Positions 12,627-13,541 of a stretch of 13,541 bases of DNA are shown here, in pieces. The notes beneath the pieces were generated by a model, which saw only the letters and a list, made by a program, of their open reading frames with translations, ran no database searches and was not told the DNA's origin. The stretch's first letter is position 1. Each line of letters opens with the position of its first letter. This DNA comes from an uncultured Eubacteriales bacterium (lineage in GTDB: Bacteria > Bacillota > Clostridia > Oscillospirales > CAG-272): NCBI GenBank assembly GCA_934503195.1, contig CAKSVM010000083.1:1-13541 (forward strand). Direction: 5' to 3'. The translations under genes and the position numbers were made by a program.

Positions 12627-13184
12627 ATGGCATTTTCTTTCGAAAATCTGAAGAACAATCTTTCAAACGCGATGAAGAAGACCGGCGAGGTCGCTGAAAA
12701 AGCATATAAAAAGGGCAGCGAAGTAGCGGAAAAGGCCGTCAAGAAGGGCGGCGAGGTCGCGAACGTGGCAAAGCTCAACATTTCGCTCACCGACAAGAAG
12801 AACAAGCTCACGAAGCTCTTCACCGAACTCGGACAGCTTACCTACGAGAAAGCCGACGCGGCTGAAATCGCGGCGAAGATCGTCGACATTGACGACATCA
12901 AGGCGGTAATCGAGGCACTGAAGGTCGAGATCGCGGCGGCGAACGGCAAGGTATTCTGCAAATGCGGCAAGGAGATCGAGGCCGAGGCCACCTTCTGCAA
13001 GTACTGCGGCGCGAAGGTTGAAAAGCCCGAGCCGAAGGCAGAGCCCGAGGCAAAGGCTGAGCCGAAGGCGGCCGATCACGAAGAGGCTGACGAGAAGAAG
13101 ATCGTCGACACAAAGCCGCTGACGACCGAAGAATTCGTCGACACCTTCGAGAGCGTCATGGACAAGTACGGATTCAAGAAGTAA
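12627..13184 (+). CDS. Small protein with 11-residue amphipathic repeats and a zinc ribbon
   Basis: A 185-residue protein that I do not recognise as a named family. Residues 17-49 are three tandem 11-mers (KKTGEVAEKAY, KKGSEVAEKAV, KKGGEVANVAK), an amphipathic helical repeat like those of lipid-binding proteins. A helical segment follows at about 52-106. Then a zinc ribbon with C111, C113, C124 and C127: the second knuckle is normal (CKYCG) but the first is CKCG, one residue shorter than the usual CxxCG. A Pro/Glu/Ala/Lys-rich linker (about 132-158) leads to a short C-terminal segment, EEFVDTFESVMDKYGF. There is no signal peptide or membrane span. GGAGGT lies seven bases before the ATG. A peripheral membrane or stress-related role is a guess from the repeats and the promoter shared with mcsA. 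Confidence 0.8.
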   Translation: MAFSFENLKNNLSNAMKKTGEVAEKAYKKGSEVAEKAVKKGGEVANVAKLNISLTDKKNKLTKLFTELGQLTYEKADAAEIAAKIVDIDDIKAVIEALKVEIAAANGKVFCKCGKEIEAEATFCKYCGAKVEKPEPKAEPEAKAEPKAADHEEADEKKIVDTKPLTTEEFVDTFESVMDKYGFKK

Positions 13185-13212
13185 TTTACAGGGATAAGCT
13201 GAATAAATGGAG

Positions 13213-13259
13213 TTTTCACGCGAAAAAGACTTGGATTTATGGGCTTTTTCGCGTGAAAA
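13213..13259. repeat. Perfect 16-bp inverted repeat
   Basis: TTTTCACGCGAAAAAG (13213-13228) and its exact complement (13244-13259) flank a 15-base loop. It lies about 30 bases after the stop codon of the zinc-ribbon gene. No T-run follows on either strand, so termination is uncertain; mRNA 3'-end protection or a protein site are alternatives. Confidence 0.7.
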
Positions 13260-13333
13260 CAACCTTAAATCAGCGTTTCCCCTAGATCCGCGCTTCCCTT
13301 CGCGCCTGAAAAAGGCACGAAAATCCCGAAGTC

Positions 13334-13367
13334 AAAATATCCGGATCAGCCGATCCGGATATTTTTT
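13334..13367 (+). terminator. Strong intrinsic terminator
   Basis: AAAATATCCGGATC and its complement form a 14-bp stem (13334-13347 with 13352-13365) around an AGCC loop, ending in a T-run through 13367. It separates the zinc-ribbon gene from the tRNA promoter and may work in both directions because of the A-run on the left. Confidence 0.88.
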
Positions 13368-13398
13368 GTAATTTTCCGGATTTTTTTCGCAAAACCCC

Positions 13399-13427
13399 TT
13401 GACAAACGCTTTCAGATGTGGTATAAT
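13399..13427 (+). promoter_or_regulatory. Consensus promoter of tRNA-Pro
   Basis: TTGACA (13399-13404) and TATAAT (13422-13427) are perfect, with a 17-base spacer. A start near 13434 gives a leader of about 37 bases, which begins with a TTGATGA/TCATCAA hairpin (13436-13455). Confidence 0.9.
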
Positions 13428-13470
13428 ATTATCCGTTGATGAGAGATATCATCAAAACACACGAATAGAT

Positions 13471-13541
13471 CTGGGTGTGGCGCAGTTGGTAGCGCGCTAC
13501 CTTGGGGTGGTAGAGGCCGCAAGTTCAAGTCTTGTCACTCA
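13471..13541 (+). tRNA. tRNA-Pro (anticodon GGG), 3' end cut by the window
   Basis: A full cloverleaf folds: acceptor CTGGGTG paired with CACTCA (the seventh base is beyond the window), D stem GCGC/GCGC, anticodon stem CTACC/GGTAG with loop TTGGGGT, variable loop AGGCC, and T stem GCAAG/CTTGT around TTCAAGT. The anticodon GGG reads proline codons CCC and CCU. The base C1 and anticodon G35 G36 fit bacterial tRNA-Pro. The last paired base, the discriminator and any CCA are missing. Confidence 0.93.

Overview
The window looks like part of a chromosome from a GC-rich, probably uncultured member of the Bacillota (Clostridia). The evidence is a McsA/McsB/ClpC stress cluster, a CsaB-type cell-wall pyruvyl transferase, strong Shine-Dalgarno sites, near-consensus sigma-A promoters with 17-base spacers, and a tRNA-Pro(GGG). 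This assignment is an inference; there is no rRNA to anchor it.

Left half (about 1-8213, all transcribed leftwards). From its promoter at 8185-8213 comes an operon encoding a fused glycosyltransferase/pyruvyl transferase and an ArsB/SLC13-type permease. Next is a monocistronic acetylxylan-esterase-family gene with its own consensus promoter and a GC-rich terminator. Last is a three-gene operon: a sialidase-like (BNR/Asp-box) protein, a DapA/NanA-family aldolase, and an FCD-type GntR regulator. That operon has a perfect sigma-A promoter and two palindromes fitting the FCD-GntR operator pattern TNGTNNNACNA, one over the start site and one upstream of -35, so the regulator probably controls its own operon. 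The left end of the window (1-110) is a run of perfect GC-rich hairpins.

Right half (about 8237-13541, all transcribed rightwards). A half-length McsA, a McsB homologue and ClpC lie in order. McsB has lost most residues of the phosphagen-kinase active site, so it should be a pseudokinase. CtsR, the usual first gene, is absent upstream. McsB and ClpC are separated by 326 bases of GC-rich hairpins and imperfect repeats. Then comes a small protein with three 11-residue amphipathic repeats and an unusual zinc ribbon. Its promoter matches the mcsA promoter at 16 of 17 positions around -10 and +1, and its leader can fold into a three-way junction. The window ends inside a tRNA-Pro(GGG) with a consensus promoter and a strong terminator before it.

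The most interesting system is the remodelled Mcs/Clp module: a minimal McsA, an apparently dead arginine kinase, a ClpC that still has the N-domain glutamates used to bind phosphoarginine, and a shared candidate operator in place of CtsR control. Second is the glycosyltransferase-CsaB fusion, and third the self-regulated sialidase-like/aldolase operon of unknown substrate.
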